Part shown: one piece after another, positions 43,614-52,738 of the stretch
Layout: each line of letters starts with the position of its first letter
How positions within the stretch are numbered: the first letter of the stretch is position 1
Origin: Pirellulaceae bacterium
GTDB taxonomy: Bacteria; Planctomycetota; Planctomycetia; Pirellulales; Pirellulaceae
Direction: 5' to 3'
Assembly (NCBI GenBank): GCA_029243025.1
Contig: JAQWSU010000045.1
Span: 930,001 to 994,000 of the forward strand
Length of the DNA: 64,000 bases
Made by a program: the position numbers and the translations under genes
The notes under the pieces: model-generated
Told to the model about the DNA's origin: nothing
The model's input: the letters and a program-made list of their open reading frames with translations, nothing else
Databases searched by the model: none

Positions 43614-45656
43614 GTGACGTTTCTTCAGCCATTTCTGCTCATCGCGCTGCCGCTGATCAGTTTGCCGATCATTATCCATCTGATCAATCGGCAACGACAC
43701 CGGACGATCCCCTGGGCAGCCATGATGTTTCTGCTCGATGCCAAACGGATGTCTCGCGGCATGGCAAGGTTACGTTACTGGCTCATCATGGCCATGCGGA
43801 TGCTGGCGATTGCCGGTTTGATTTTCGCCGTCAGTCGTCCACTAGCCAGCGGCTGGCTCGGTTCGGCCATCGGCGGAGGCGCCGACACCACCATCGTAAT
43901 TCTTGATCGGTCAGCTAGCAACGAACAACAAGAGCTGCAAACATCACAATCCAAACGCAGCTCGGCACTCGACAAACTGACCGATCTGTTTGAAACGGTC
44001 GGTTTCAAGGGCCAGCTCGTGTTGATCGAGAACACGGAAAACAAAGCAATTCCCATCGAGCTTGCCGCACGATTGAAACAGATGCCGGAAACTCAGGCCA
44101 CCGCAACTTCATCCGACATTCCCGCCATGCTACAAACGGCATTGGACTATTGCGTCGCCAATCAAACGGGTCGCACCGACATTTGGATTTGTTCGGACCT
44201 GAGGTCCCACGACTGGATACCTGACGACGGCCGCTGGACAGCCTTACGAAACGAATTCGAACGACTTGATGGTGTCCGCTTTTATCTCCTTTCCTACCCA
44301 GAACCGGCCGATGACAACCTGTCAATTTCTGTCCACAATGCACGGATTCGAAAAGCGGCTGGCACTGCCGAGTTAACCGTCGATGTCAGCATCCGACGCG
44401 ATGGCACCTCCAATTCAATCGAACAGATTCCCATCGAATTCATTATCAACGGCGCCCGCTCAGTATTGAACATCGACTTAACAGAAAACGAATTCTCACT
44501 TCGGGGACACACGATCGAACTGGATCCATCCACGACTTCTGGCTGGGGTCGTGTTGAGTTGCCCCCTGACTCGAATCCACAGGACAACGTATTCTGCTTT
44601 GTATTTGCTACCCCCCCCATCCAGCGTGCCGTCATTGTGGCGGACGACGAGCAGTCGGCCGCAGCGTTGCGCACCGCTCTCTCGGCGCCTATTGATCCGA
44701 GCATCACCGATGAGTCGATTGTCCTGACGCCAGATCACATCGACGAACTAGACTGGACGACAACCTCATTAATCGTTTGGCAGTCACCATTACCTGACGC
44801 ACGCGTGGCCGAGCAACTGGAAGCGTTTGCAAAGTCGGGCCGACCCGTCATATTCTTCCCGCCCACCCGTTCAACTGCAGGAAGTGCCTTTGGTATGCAG
44901 TGGGGCAATTGGAAGGTGGGAACTGAGAATCAAGCGATACCCATTACCTCCTGGCGAAGTGACAGTGGATTGCTGCGACAAACTCAGAACGGACAGCCGT
45001 TACCTGTTGGAAACCTTAAAGTGTTTCGACATTTGGAGCTAACGGGCGAAGCCAATCACTTAGCTCAATTAGACGGCGGATCTCTGCTGCTGGGGCAAGC
45101 CACTCAAACGGATGGTCCGGTCTTTTTTTGCACCACTTTACCACGCGCCAGTCACTCAACACTGGCGCAAGACGGCGTCGTTTTTTATGTCATGTTGCAA
45201 CGCGCCCTCTCGATCGGATCAGCAACGCAAAGTACCGCGCGACAGGTCACCGCCGGCAGTGAAGCTGCTCGACAAATCAACAATTGGAATCCACTTTACT
45301 CAACCCGCGAAGATATGATTTCGTCCCTGCGTTGGACGCAAACAGGAGTCATGCAGCAAGACGACGAACTCGTTGCACTCAATCGCCCGACTGCAGAAGA
45401 TGCACTCACAATACTCGATCAACAACAAATTAATGATCTGTTCGGTGCACTCGAATTTCGTCAGATCCAAGAAGAGCTGAGCAACCGCAGTGCTTTGGCA
45501 AGTGAGATCTGGCGAGCCTTTTTGATCACCATGGCTTTGGCATTGATCCTGGAAGCCTTGTTGTGCATCCCCGAACACAGATCCTCGTCCAGTACCGATC
45601 GCTCGACTCGCCTAGCCCAAACCCGAACAACGCCAGAACCCGTCACCGATCGCTAA
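43614..45656 (+). CDS. BatA-type membrane protein with vWA domain
   Basis: The 680-residue protein starts at GTG 43614. Residues 1-76 are the BatA N-terminal aerotolerance-type domain: FLQPFLLIALPLISLPIIIHLINRQRHRTIPWAAMMFL as the span 3-40, then helix RYWLIMAMRMLAIAGLIFAV. A vWA domain follows with MIDAS-like DRSAS near residue 97. A long lumenal region, including beta-rich segments (PIEFIINGARSVLNIDL), and a C-terminal helix (FLITMALALILEALLCIP near 630-650) complete it. The protein is anchored at both ends with most of the chain outside the cytoplasm. Similar genes follow moxR and DUF58 in many planctomycetes. The next gene starts 46 bp downstream. Confidence 0.88.
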   Translation: MTFLQPFLLIALPLISLPIIIHLINRQRHRTIPWAAMMFLLDAKRMSRGMARLRYWLIMAMRMLAIAGLIFAVSRPLASGWLGSAIGGGADTTIVILDRSASNEQQELQTSQSKRSSALDKLTDLFETVGFKGQLVLIENTENKAIPIELAARLKQMPETQATATSSDIPAMLQTALDYCVANQTGRTDIWICSDLRSHDWIPDDGRWTALRNEFERLDGVRFYLLSYPEPADDNLSISVHNARIRKAAGTAELTVDVSIRRDGTSNSIEQIPIEFIINGARSVLNIDLTENEFSLRGHTIELDPSTTSGWGRVELPPDSNPQDNVFCFVFATPPIQRAVIVADDEQSAAALRTALSAPIDPSITDESIVLTPDHIDELDWTTTSLIVWQSPLPDARVAEQLEAFAKSGRPVIFFPPTRSTAGSAFGMQWGNWKVGTENQAIPITSWRSDSGLLRQTQNGQPLPVGNLKVFRHLELTGEANHLAQLDGGSLLLGQATQTDGPVFFCTTLPRASHSTLAQDGVVFYVMLQRALSIGSATQSTARQVTAGSEAARQINNWNPLYSTREDMISSLRWTQTGVMQQDDELVALNRPTAEDALTILDQQQINDLFGALEFRQIQEELSNRSALASEIWRAFLITMALALILEALLCIPEHRSSSSTDRSTRLAQTRTTPEPVTDR

Positions 45657-45702
45657 CCCTCTTTCCACCGATTGGGAGTTTCAAGGAATGAAAACGTAGA
45701 AA

Positions 45703-47901
45703 ATGATCCTGGCTTCACTCACATTCCAATGGTCAGTGACGAGCGTTGCTCTAGGAGTCACACTTGCCAGCATTACCGCTGCGCTTTGCCTATTCTCCTG
45801 GCGCCGCAGCGGCTATTCCCGCGGAACAGGATTACTCGAGTTTATTCGATTCTCAATTGTGGCCCTGGTCGCCATCACCTTGAATCAACCCGAATGGCTG
45901 GAATCTTTTCAACCCAACGAACAACCGACCCTGCTGGTTTTGTACGATGCTTCCAACAGCATGCAAACTCAAGATGCGTTGCCTACCGGATCGGTTGGCC
46001 AGCCACCGCAAACTCGAGCAGATGCTATCCGACCACTCCGCCAACCCGAATTATGGAAACCGTTAAGCGATCAATTGAATGTTGTGATCGAACCGTTTTC
46101 TTCCGCACTGGCGACACCGAACGATGCCACCGACCTTCATGCGGCTCTGACAGGAGCAATTAGCAAGCACCCAAATCTCCGCGGACTTGTCGTTCTCTCC
46201 GATGGTGACTGGAATCTGGGTGATCCGCCCGTCCAAGCTGCCAGTCAACTTCGCCTCAAGAAAATCCCCGCTTTTGTGATCGGTGCCGGCAGTGAATCTC
46301 GATTACCCGACATTGAGTTAACTCGGTTCGATCCGCCTACCTTTGCTGTCATCTCCAAACCACTGCGGATTCCGTTTGTGATTCGAAGTGCACTTCCGCA
46401 AGACTACGATGTGACCGTTTCGCTGAAAACCTCGCAGGGTGAAAACGTCACCAAACAAGTGCGTGTTCCCGCCATGGACCAACTGGAAGATGCGATCTTG
46501 TGGAAACCCAATCAGATCGGCAATGTCGAGCTCACCTTATCCGTCCCGCAACATGAGAATGAATTGGTCATTGAAAACAATCAACGCACGGTGCCCATCG
46601 CAATCCGCAAAGAGACCCTGAAAGTGCTGCTCGTCGAATCAACACCTCGCTGGGAATATCGTTACTTACGCAACGCATTGGAACGTGATCCGGGTGTCGA
46701 TGTCTCCTGTTTGCTGTTACATCCAGGCCTTAGCAAAGTCGGCGGTGGCAAGGGATATCTATCCGCGTTTCCAGGCACGTTGGAAGAGTTGTCCCAGTAC
46801 GATGTTGTCTGCCTGGGTGATGTGGGTGTCGGAAACGGTGAATTGACCACCGAACAATGCCGAATGATCAAAGGTCTTGTGCAAAGTCAAGCCAGTGGTT
46901 TGATCCTGATTCCTGGCATTCGCGGAGCGCAGTTTTCACTGCTCGACACCGAACTGGCGGAACTTTACCCCGTAGCTCTCGATTACTCCCAACCCAAAGG
47001 TTGGGGCTCTCGTGTTCCCTCTCAATTCGAATTAACCGAATCGGGGCGCCGAAGTCTACTCACCAAGCTTGAGGATTCCGAAGATGAAAACGCACGAGTC
47101 TGGGCATCGCTGCCAGGATTTCAATGGCACGCACCCGCACTTCGGGCGAAAGCCGGTACCGAAGTACTCGCGGCCCACAAAACTGAATCGAATCGCTATG
47201 GTCGAATTCCGTTAATCGTCACTCGTACATATGGAACCGGCAAAGTTTTGTTCATGGGCACCGACGGAGCCTGGCGCTGGCGAGAAGGTGTCGAAGACAA
47301 GTACCACTACCGATTCTGGGGACAGGTTGCTCGTTGGATGGCCTACCAACGGAATATCGCTCGCGGCGAAAACATGCGACTCTTCTTTTCGCCGGATCGG
47401 CCAGAAGCCAACGAGGTTGTTACTCTCAACGCAAATGTCATGGGCGCGAACGGAGCCCCGTTGCAACAAGGAAAGGTGACGCTGCAAATCATCGGGCCCA
47501 ACGGCCAAACCGAAACCGTTCGACTGACAGCCAATGATGACGAATGGGGGTTGTTTACTGGCGCTTTTACCCCAACCGAACCGGGCGACTATCAACTGCA
47601 GCTGAGCTGTCGTGAAAATAATTCGACGCTGAACGCCAGCTTAGCCGTTCAGGGTGTACAGCGAGAACAACTTGGACAACCCGCTCGCTTTGACGTGCTG
47701 GCTGAAATTGCCCAGGTCACCCAGGGTCGGTTAGTAGAGAGTGACGAAGTCGAAACACTTTTCGCCGAAATCGCCACGATCCCGCCACCAGAGGCCGAAA
47801 TCCGGCGTCTGAGAATCTGGTGCCACCCGCTGTGGGGAGCTTTTCTCGTTTTGCTTTTGGGTATTTTTTGGACAGGGCGTAAAATGATCGGTGCTGTCTA
47901 A
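45703..47901 (+). CDS. vWA / glutamine-amidotransferase-like membrane protein
   Basis: The 732-residue protein has two N-terminal helices (SVTSVALGVTLASITAALCLF and GLLEFIRFSIVALVAITL), a vWA-like domain with YDASNSMQT near residue 87 (D-x-S-x-S), beta-sandwich segments, then a DJ-1/PfpI/amidotransferase-like part around 300-470 (VLLVESTPRWEYRYLRNAL, YDVVCLGDVGVGNGELTTEQCRMIKGLV, GLILIPGIRGAQFSLL). A final Ig-like region (near 555-650) and a C-terminal helix (LWGAFLVLLLGIFWTG) end it. No catalytic Cys is apparent in the amidotransferase-like part, so it is probably structural. It is a typical third membrane member of such operons. Confidence 0.85.
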   Translation: MILASLTFQWSVTSVALGVTLASITAALCLFSWRRSGYSRGTGLLEFIRFSIVALVAITLNQPEWLESFQPNEQPTLLVLYDASNSMQTQDALPTGSVGQPPQTRADAIRPLRQPELWKPLSDQLNVVIEPFSSALATPNDATDLHAALTGAISKHPNLRGLVVLSDGDWNLGDPPVQAASQLRLKKIPAFVIGAGSESRLPDIELTRFDPPTFAVISKPLRIPFVIRSALPQDYDVTVSLKTSQGENVTKQVRVPAMDQLEDAILWKPNQIGNVELTLSVPQHENELVIENNQRTVPIAIRKETLKVLLVESTPRWEYRYLRNALERDPGVDVSCLLLHPGLSKVGGGKGYLSAFPGTLEELSQYDVVCLGDVGVGNGELTTEQCRMIKGLVQSQASGLILIPGIRGAQFSLLDTELAELYPVALDYSQPKGWGSRVPSQFELTESGRRSLLTKLEDSEDENARVWASLPGFQWHAPALRAKAGTEVLAAHKTESNRYGRIPLIVTRTYGTGKVLFMGTDGAWRWREGVEDKYHYRFWGQVARWMAYQRNIARGENMRLFFSPDRPEANEVVTLNANVMGANGAPLQQGKVTLQIIGPNGQTETVRLTANDDEWGLFTGAFTPTEPGDYQLQLSCRENNSTLNASLAVQGVQREQLGQPARFDVLAEIAQVTQGRLVESDEVETLFAEIATIPPPEAEIRRLRIWCHPLWGAFLVLLLGIFWTGRKMIGAV

Positions 47902-47961
47902 ACGCATTGCCAGGTTTTTTTGCTTGCTACGTAGTGACGGTTCACCGACCGAGGACAAATC

Positions 47962-50646
47962 ATGCAGATGCAAAACCCACATCACAATCTTGAAATCCCA
48001 ACCGGGATGCGCGACAAGCTAGAAGATTTTCGGCGCCGCGTCTGGATCGTGAAATTGGCTGAGGGTGCTTTCGCAGCCGTGTTCGGCCTGCTGATTTCTT
48101 ACCTCCTGGTGTTCAGCCTGGATCGCTTCTGGGACACCCCAACCTGGCTGCGATTTGCCATCTTGATGACGGGCACCACCGGCTTGGCCATTTGGTTTCC
48201 GATCAAATGGCACCGTTGGGTTTGGCAAACGCGGCGACTCGAACAAGTGGCACGGATTCTGCGACACCGTTACCCAAGGTTGGGTGATCAGATGTTGGGA
48301 ATTGTTGAGTTGGCAAAGAGCGAAGTCGAACAAGAACGATCGGAGGCTCTCTGTCAAGCAGCCATGCAACAAGTCGATCAGGAAACCGCCAAGCGAGATT
48401 TTTCAGGCGCCGTACCAGACCCGCGCCACCGCCATTGGGCTGGGGCCGTTGCTGTTCCATTTGGAATCGTCTTGCTGGCGATGATTCTTGTCCCCTCAGC
48501 CGGCATCAATGCCTTGACGCGCTGGCTGATGCCATGGTCAGCGACCGAACGTTACACGTTCGCACAACTTGATCAATTGCCGGACCAACTCGTGGTTCCT
48601 TTGGCCGAGCCATTTTCATTGCAAGCCTCTCTTTCGGAGCATACCGCCTGGTCACCTCAAGCGGGATCGGCCCGTTACGGCCAGCAACCTGCGGTACGAG
48701 CTGAGTTGATCGAAGGCGAATACGATTTCCAGATCGCTCCGCAAAAACAGTCCGACGTTCTGACGATCGCGATTGGTGACGCGAAAAAACAGGTCAAAGT
48801 CGCACCCATGACGCGCCCGGAACTGACAAGTCTGACTGCGTGGGTCACCTTGCCCGACTATCTTCAGTATTCCAACCAGCTCGAAAAAGATGTACGCAGT
48901 GGGACGCTTTCCGTGGTCAAAGGTAGCAAGACGAATCTGTCGGGTACCGCCACGCGCGAACTTGAATCTGCCACGCTTAATGGCGCAGCGCAAACCGTCA
49001 GCGGCACGCAGTTAAACTCGTCACCAGTCACAATCGAAGCTTCGACTCAACACCAACTGACTTGGCGAGATAAGTTAGGCCTTCAAGCCAAGCAACCTTT
49101 CGACCTTTCCTTTGTCGCTCAGGATGATGAGCCACCGTCGGTCGCTTGTGGGGATCTTCCCAGACAAAAGGTAATGTTAGAACACGAAGTCCTCGCCTTC
49201 GAGATCGAGGCAGCGGATGACTTTGGCGTCAAATCAATAGGCTTAGAATGGTCGGGGATCGAAGATCCTCTCCGAAACCCACAACCCTCCAGCGGTGAAA
49301 AACTGTTGTCGGCTGGTCGCCCCGAATCACGCAGCATGCTGGCAAGCGGCACTTTTTCCGCCAAACGATTGGGTATTAAGCCTCAATCGTTGAGACTAAG
49401 ACTCTATGCCACCGACTATTTACCAGATCGCGAGCGTTCCTATTCGCCTACTTACATCGTGCATGTGCTTACAGACCAAGAGCATGCGATTTGGATTACC
49501 AATCAACTGCGACAATGGTTTAGCCAAGCACAGGATGTTTACGAACGCGAGCAGCAACTCTTTGAAACCAATCAAGCGATTCGAAATCTATCGCCCGAAG
49601 AAATCGACCGGCCTGAAGTTCGACGGCAAATTGAAAGCCAGGCAGCAGCTGAAAAAAGCAATGCACGTCAACTGGGCGCACTCACTTCGTCGGGACAACA
49701 GCTGATCGCCGAAGCGATAAAGAACGACCAATTCAATATTCAAACGCTCGAAAACTGGGCCGGTATGCTGAACGCGTTAGAAGAAATCGCGGGTCAACGT
49801 ATGCCTTCGGTTGCCGATCTACTTCAGCAAGCCGCTTCGGCACCTGGCAGCCCACAAGCAGGTCAACCTGGCTCCCCGACCGACCCCCAGCCGTCTGAAT
49901 CGTCAAAGAGCGGCCCCCAGGTAGGTACAAATCGTGACAACCGTTCTCAAACAGGTGGAAAACCTCAAGCCAATCCCAATTCGCAACCCGTGCCCACGAT
50001 CAGTGACGTCGAATCGGGTTCCAACGAGCTACACAAGGATAAAGAGAAATCTGAAAAAGCTCAACAAGCCAGCCAACCTCGTCTTACCCTGCCCGGCACC
50101 GTCGTCCAAGGCGGTGGCACGAAGCCTCAAAATGCGCCTCCCCCTCCAGCTCAGAAAAAGGTAGACGAAGCGGTCGTCCAACAGGAAAACCTGCTGGCTG
50201 AATTTTCCAAAGTTTCCGAGGAGCTTCAACAAATCCTCGCGAACCTTGAAAGCAGCACCTTTGTGAAACGGCTCAAAGCTGCCTCTCGACGCCAGCTTGA
50301 AGTGGCTGGTGACCTGAATCAATCGCTGACCAAAAGCTTTGGCTACAACCGACTTGACGTCGACCAAGAGGTTCGCGACGAGGCGGACGCGATCGGTGAG
50401 CGTGAAATCGCACAAAGTGAAAACATCTACGTCATCCAGGAAGACCTTGAAGCCTACTTTAATCGGGTCCAACAAGGCAAATACAAGACGGTAATCAATG
50501 AGATGCGAGATAGCCACGTGGTCAACGAGCTGGCCAACCTGGCGGACACTGTGCGCATCAATCTCAACGGCCAATCGATTGCTCAGGCCGAATTCTGGGC
50601 AGATACTTTAGACCGATGGGCGGAACAGCTCGTCGGCCCTGGCTGA
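47962..50646 (+). CDS. DUF4175-like large membrane protein, ended by an in-frame TGA
   Basis: The annotated product has 894 residues. Helices lie near 31-50 (AEGAFAAVFGLLISYLLVF), 61-80 (LRFAILMTGTTGLAIWFPIK) and 152-175 (AGAVAVPFGIVLLAMILVPS). Extracytoplasmic beta domains follow (about 195-470), then a long helical/coiled region (about 500-610), a Pro/Gln/Ser-rich linker (about 625-715) and a further helical domain ending RINLNGQSIAQAEFWADTLDRWAEQL as the span 865-890. It stops at TGA 50644-50646 within a Gly/Pro-rich linker, and the same reading frame remains open for 209 more codons to 51273. Intact relatives of this large planctomycete protein, to my knowledge, carry that downstream part in the same chain. 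Whether it is translated as one or two proteins is open. Confidence 0.85.
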   Translation: MQMQNPHHNLEIPTGMRDKLEDFRRRVWIVKLAEGAFAAVFGLLISYLLVFSLDRFWDTPTWLRFAILMTGTTGLAIWFPIKWHRWVWQTRRLEQVARILRHRYPRLGDQMLGIVELAKSEVEQERSEALCQAAMQQVDQETAKRDFSGAVPDPRHRHWAGAVAVPFGIVLLAMILVPSAGINALTRWLMPWSATERYTFAQLDQLPDQLVVPLAEPFSLQASLSEHTAWSPQAGSARYGQQPAVRAELIEGEYDFQIAPQKQSDVLTIAIGDAKKQVKVAPMTRPELTSLTAWVTLPDYLQYSNQLEKDVRSGTLSVVKGSKTNLSGTATRELESATLNGAAQTVSGTQLNSSPVTIEASTQHQLTWRDKLGLQAKQPFDLSFVAQDDEPPSVACGDLPRQKVMLEHEVLAFEIEAADDFGVKSIGLEWSGIEDPLRNPQPSSGEKLLSAGRPESRSMLASGTFSAKRLGIKPQSLRLRLYATDYLPDRERSYSPTYIVHVLTDQEHAIWITNQLRQWFSQAQDVYEREQQLFETNQAIRNLSPEEIDRPEVRRQIESQAAAEKSNARQLGALTSSGQQLIAEAIKNDQFNIQTLENWAGMLNALEEIAGQRMPSVADLLQQAASAPGSPQAGQPGSPTDPQPSESSKSGPQVGTNRDNRSQTGGKPQANPNSQPVPTISDVESGSNELHKDKEKSEKAQQASQPRLTLPGTVVQGGGTKPQNAPPPPAQKKVDEAVVQQENLLAEFSKVSEELQQILANLESSTFVKRLKAASRRQLEVAGDLNQSLTKSFGYNRLDVDQEVRDEADAIGEREIAQSENIYVIQEDLEAYFNRVQQGKYKTVINEMRDSHVVNELANLADTVRINLNGQSIAQAEFWADTLDRWAEQLVGPG
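50644..50646 (+). other. In-frame TGA separating two parts of one reading frame
   Basis: The TGA follows codons for L-V-G-P-G, and the same frame continues P-N-G-G-S-T-P-G-S-K-G-G-S-L-P-P-S into the helical downstream part. The distance from the 47962 start to the downstream TTG at 50686 is 2724 bp, exactly 908 codons. The base after TGA is C, a context known from E. coli work to be among the weaker stop signals. A single change (e.g. from GGA) would explain it. Confidence 0.9.
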
Positions 50647-50685
50647 CCGAACGGCGGCTCGACACCGGGCAGCAAAGGTGGCAGT

Positions 50686-51273
50686 TTGCCACCGTCGATT
50701 GTGTTGGAATTGATGAAGATCCTGGAACAAGAAATCAGTCTCCGAGATGAGACACGTGCCGAAGAACAAACGCGTGACGCGTTGACTGCAGAAACTTACA
50801 CAAATCGCGTCTTGCCTCTGGCACAAACCCAGGTGGAGTTAAGCACGCGTTTGTCACAAGTGCTGGCCAGCATCCAAGGTTTACCCGACGGCATCACGCT
50901 GTTTGCAAAAGAATTAGCGCTGCTCACGCGAGCCGAAGCAGTGATGAAAGAGGTGACCACCTTGCTCATTCAACCAGAAACTGGAGCACCCACCCTTGCT
51001 GCCGAAACCGAGGTGATTGAACTGCTGTTGCAATCCAAACGCGTCAATCCCAAAAGCGGTGGCGGCAGCGGTTCAAAACCGGGACGCGGCAGAAACGGAA
51101 CCACCGAGCAGTCGGCACTGGCGTTACTCGGTACGGGAGCAGAAAAGAACGCGGCGGCGGTCGAACGCGATGTCAACCAAGCGACGGGTAGCACCGGAAC
51201 TGAATTGCCAGCCGAGTTCCGCTCCGGCCTGGACGCCTATTTTGGTGCGTTAGAAGAAGGTCAGAGTGACTAA
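50686..51273 (+). CDS. C-terminal part of the DUF4175-like protein (in frame after TGA)
   Basis: The frame from the TGA to 51273 encodes a helical segment (IVLELMKILEQEISLRDETRAEEQTRDAL), a second helical region (AQTQVELSTRLSQVLASI and LFAKELALLTRAEAVMKEVTTLL), a Gly/Ser-rich linker near residue 128, and a closing motif LPAEFRSGLDAYFGALEE. If it is a separate protein, initiation could be at TTG 50686 (GGTGG four bases upstream) or ATG 50713. Composition, frame and continuity of the Gly-rich linker argue that it is the displaced end of the gene upstream, either disrupted, read through or translated by re-initiation. The closing motif resembles the end of intact relatives as I recall them. Confidence 0.75.
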   Translation: MPPSIVLELMKILEQEISLRDETRAEEQTRDALTAETYTNRVLPLAQTQVELSTRLSQVLASIQGLPDGITLFAKELALLTRAEAVMKEVTTLLIQPETGAPTLAAETEVIELLLQSKRVNPKSGGGSGSKPGRGRNGTTEQSALALLGTGAEKNAAAVERDVNQATGSTGTELPAEFRSGLDAYFGALEEGQSD

Positions 51274-51602
51274 TCCACTTTACGATCGCAAGAGGCTCCT
51301 CATGAACAATCAGCTGCGACTCTTTATTACTGTACTCCACAGGATCATCGCTGGTAGTCACGATAGCCGCGTGCGATTTCAAATCGTTGACGAACTGGCC
51401 ATGCCAGTTCCACATCACGATCCGGCCAACTTAGCTTCAGTGAGCAAACAGCCGCGATCAAATCATCATCGCTCACTGCGAATAGGCATCAAGAAACGAT
51501 CGCCCGCGGTGCTCCTGCCTCAATAACAAATAAACTGCGAATGCCTTAAGAGCACCCCCCCTCGTGACCAGCAAGAATCAAACACGATCGAAAGTCTCGC
51601 CC
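51274..51602. other. 329-bp gap within the MoxR operon
   Basis: It separates the DUF4175-like C-terminal part from the toroid gene. A plus-strand frame starting with GTG at 51266 and ending at 51526 (86 codons) overlaps the upstream stop by 8 bp, but its translation is His/Arg-rich with no pattern. No terminator is seen, so transcription may continue. Confidence 0.35.
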
Positions 51603-52667
51603 ATGGCAACGAATTCTCCATTTGGACGTGAATGCGCCATCGCTTGCTTGCTGGTGATTGCAGTAAGTCCATTCAGCTTGTCGGTATCGCTGGCTCAAGT
51701 CCCGACGATTCGGTACGGTGATCGCACATCGCCCGAGGTCAAACTGATCTATGATCGAGGCCTCAATTATCTATCTGAGAAACAACAAACGGACGGTTCC
51801 TGGGCGGGCGGACAACGCGGCGGCGGGATCACCGGATTGTGCCTGATGGCATTCCTCGCCTCGGGCGAGGATCCGAACTTTGGTCAGTACTCGTTGAATG
51901 TTCGCAAGGCAATCCGCAATCTCCTGCGCAGCCAAAATTCTAACACCGGCTTTATCCCCAATAGCATGTACCACCATGGATTCGCCACATTAGCATTGTC
52001 GGAAGCGTATGGCGCGGTGGATGAAAGTCTTTTGTGGGACGACGTGCAAAACGCTGATGGTAAAACGATTGGCACTGCCTTGGAATTAGCCGTACGTTGT
52101 GCCGTAACTTCGCAAAAAAACAATCGCCAAGGTGGTTGGCGATATTCTCCTGCGTCGACAGATTCTGACACGTCCGTTTCCGGCGCAGTCCTCATGGGAT
52201 TGCTTGCGGCACGGAACGCGGGCATCGAGGTTCCGGATGCGTCGATCGATCGAGCGCTACAATATTTTCGCAGCAGCACTTCGGATACTGGTATGGTCGC
52301 CTATTCCGGTGGGCTTGGCGGATTTGGTGAATCCATGAATCGATCGGCGATCGCGACTCTAGTCATGGCGGTGGGCAAACGCAAAACCTGGCCCCAATAC
52401 AAAGCCACAACCGAACACATCGCGACGCGATTGAACCATCAAGAAACGGGGCATCCGTTCTACTTTCGCTACTACATGGCACAAGCCTTATTCCAAGCTG
52501 ACTTTGAAGCATGGCAGGACTGGAAACGGGAAAATCTAATTGTTCTGCGGGAAACTCAAGCGAAAGACGGCAGCTTCCAGAGCGGTCATGGATTTGCCTA
52601 TGGAACCGCCATGTCGTTGCTGTCACTGGCGTTGGAATACCGTTTCTTACCTATTTATGAACGTTGA
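51603..52667 (+). CDS. Secreted terpenoid-cyclase/prenyltransferase-like toroid protein
   Basis: The ATG at 51603 gives 354 residues and a signal peptide (IACLLVIAVSPFSLSVSLAQ); an upstream GTG at 51564 would add 13. The body is an alpha/alpha toroid of the squalene-cyclase/prenyltransferase repeat type. Repeats include YLSEKQQTDGSWAGGQRGGGITGLCLMAFLA, LLRSQNSNTGFIPN, RQGGWRYSPASTDSDTSVSGAVLMGLLAAR and LRETQAKDGSFQSGHGFAYGTAMSLLSLAL, described here by their QxxDGSW-type starts near residues 45, 106, 165 and 314. There is no DxDD cyclase motif, so a binding or scaffolding role outside the cytoplasm is more likely than cyclisation. The gene is typical of planctomycete MoxR operons. Confidence 0.83.
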   Translation: MATNSPFGRECAIACLLVIAVSPFSLSVSLAQVPTIRYGDRTSPEVKLIYDRGLNYLSEKQQTDGSWAGGQRGGGITGLCLMAFLASGEDPNFGQYSLNVRKAIRNLLRSQNSNTGFIPNSMYHHGFATLALSEAYGAVDESLLWDDVQNADGKTIGTALELAVRCAVTSQKNNRQGGWRYSPASTDSDTSVSGAVLMGLLAARNAGIEVPDASIDRALQYFRSSTSDTGMVAYSGGLGGFGESMNRSAIATLVMAVGKRKTWPQYKATTEHIATRLNHQETGHPFYFRYYMAQALFQADFEAWQDWKRENLIVLRETQAKDGSFQSGHGFAYGTAMSLLSLALEYRFLPIYER

Positions 52668-52738
52668 CCGGTCGAACGATCACCTCGACGGTTCGACGCT
52701 TCGAGTCGTCACGGCAATGAACAATTAGGACTCCGTTT

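Noticed and set aside
50644-50646. Selenocysteine reading of the in-frame TGA
   Set aside because: There is no redox motif around it, the site is in a Gly/Pro linker, and I see no SECIS-like hairpin directly after it.
51266-51526. 86-codon frame starting GTG after the DUF4175-like end
   Set aside because: The 8-bp overlap suggested coupling, but the translation is His/Arg-rich without structure.
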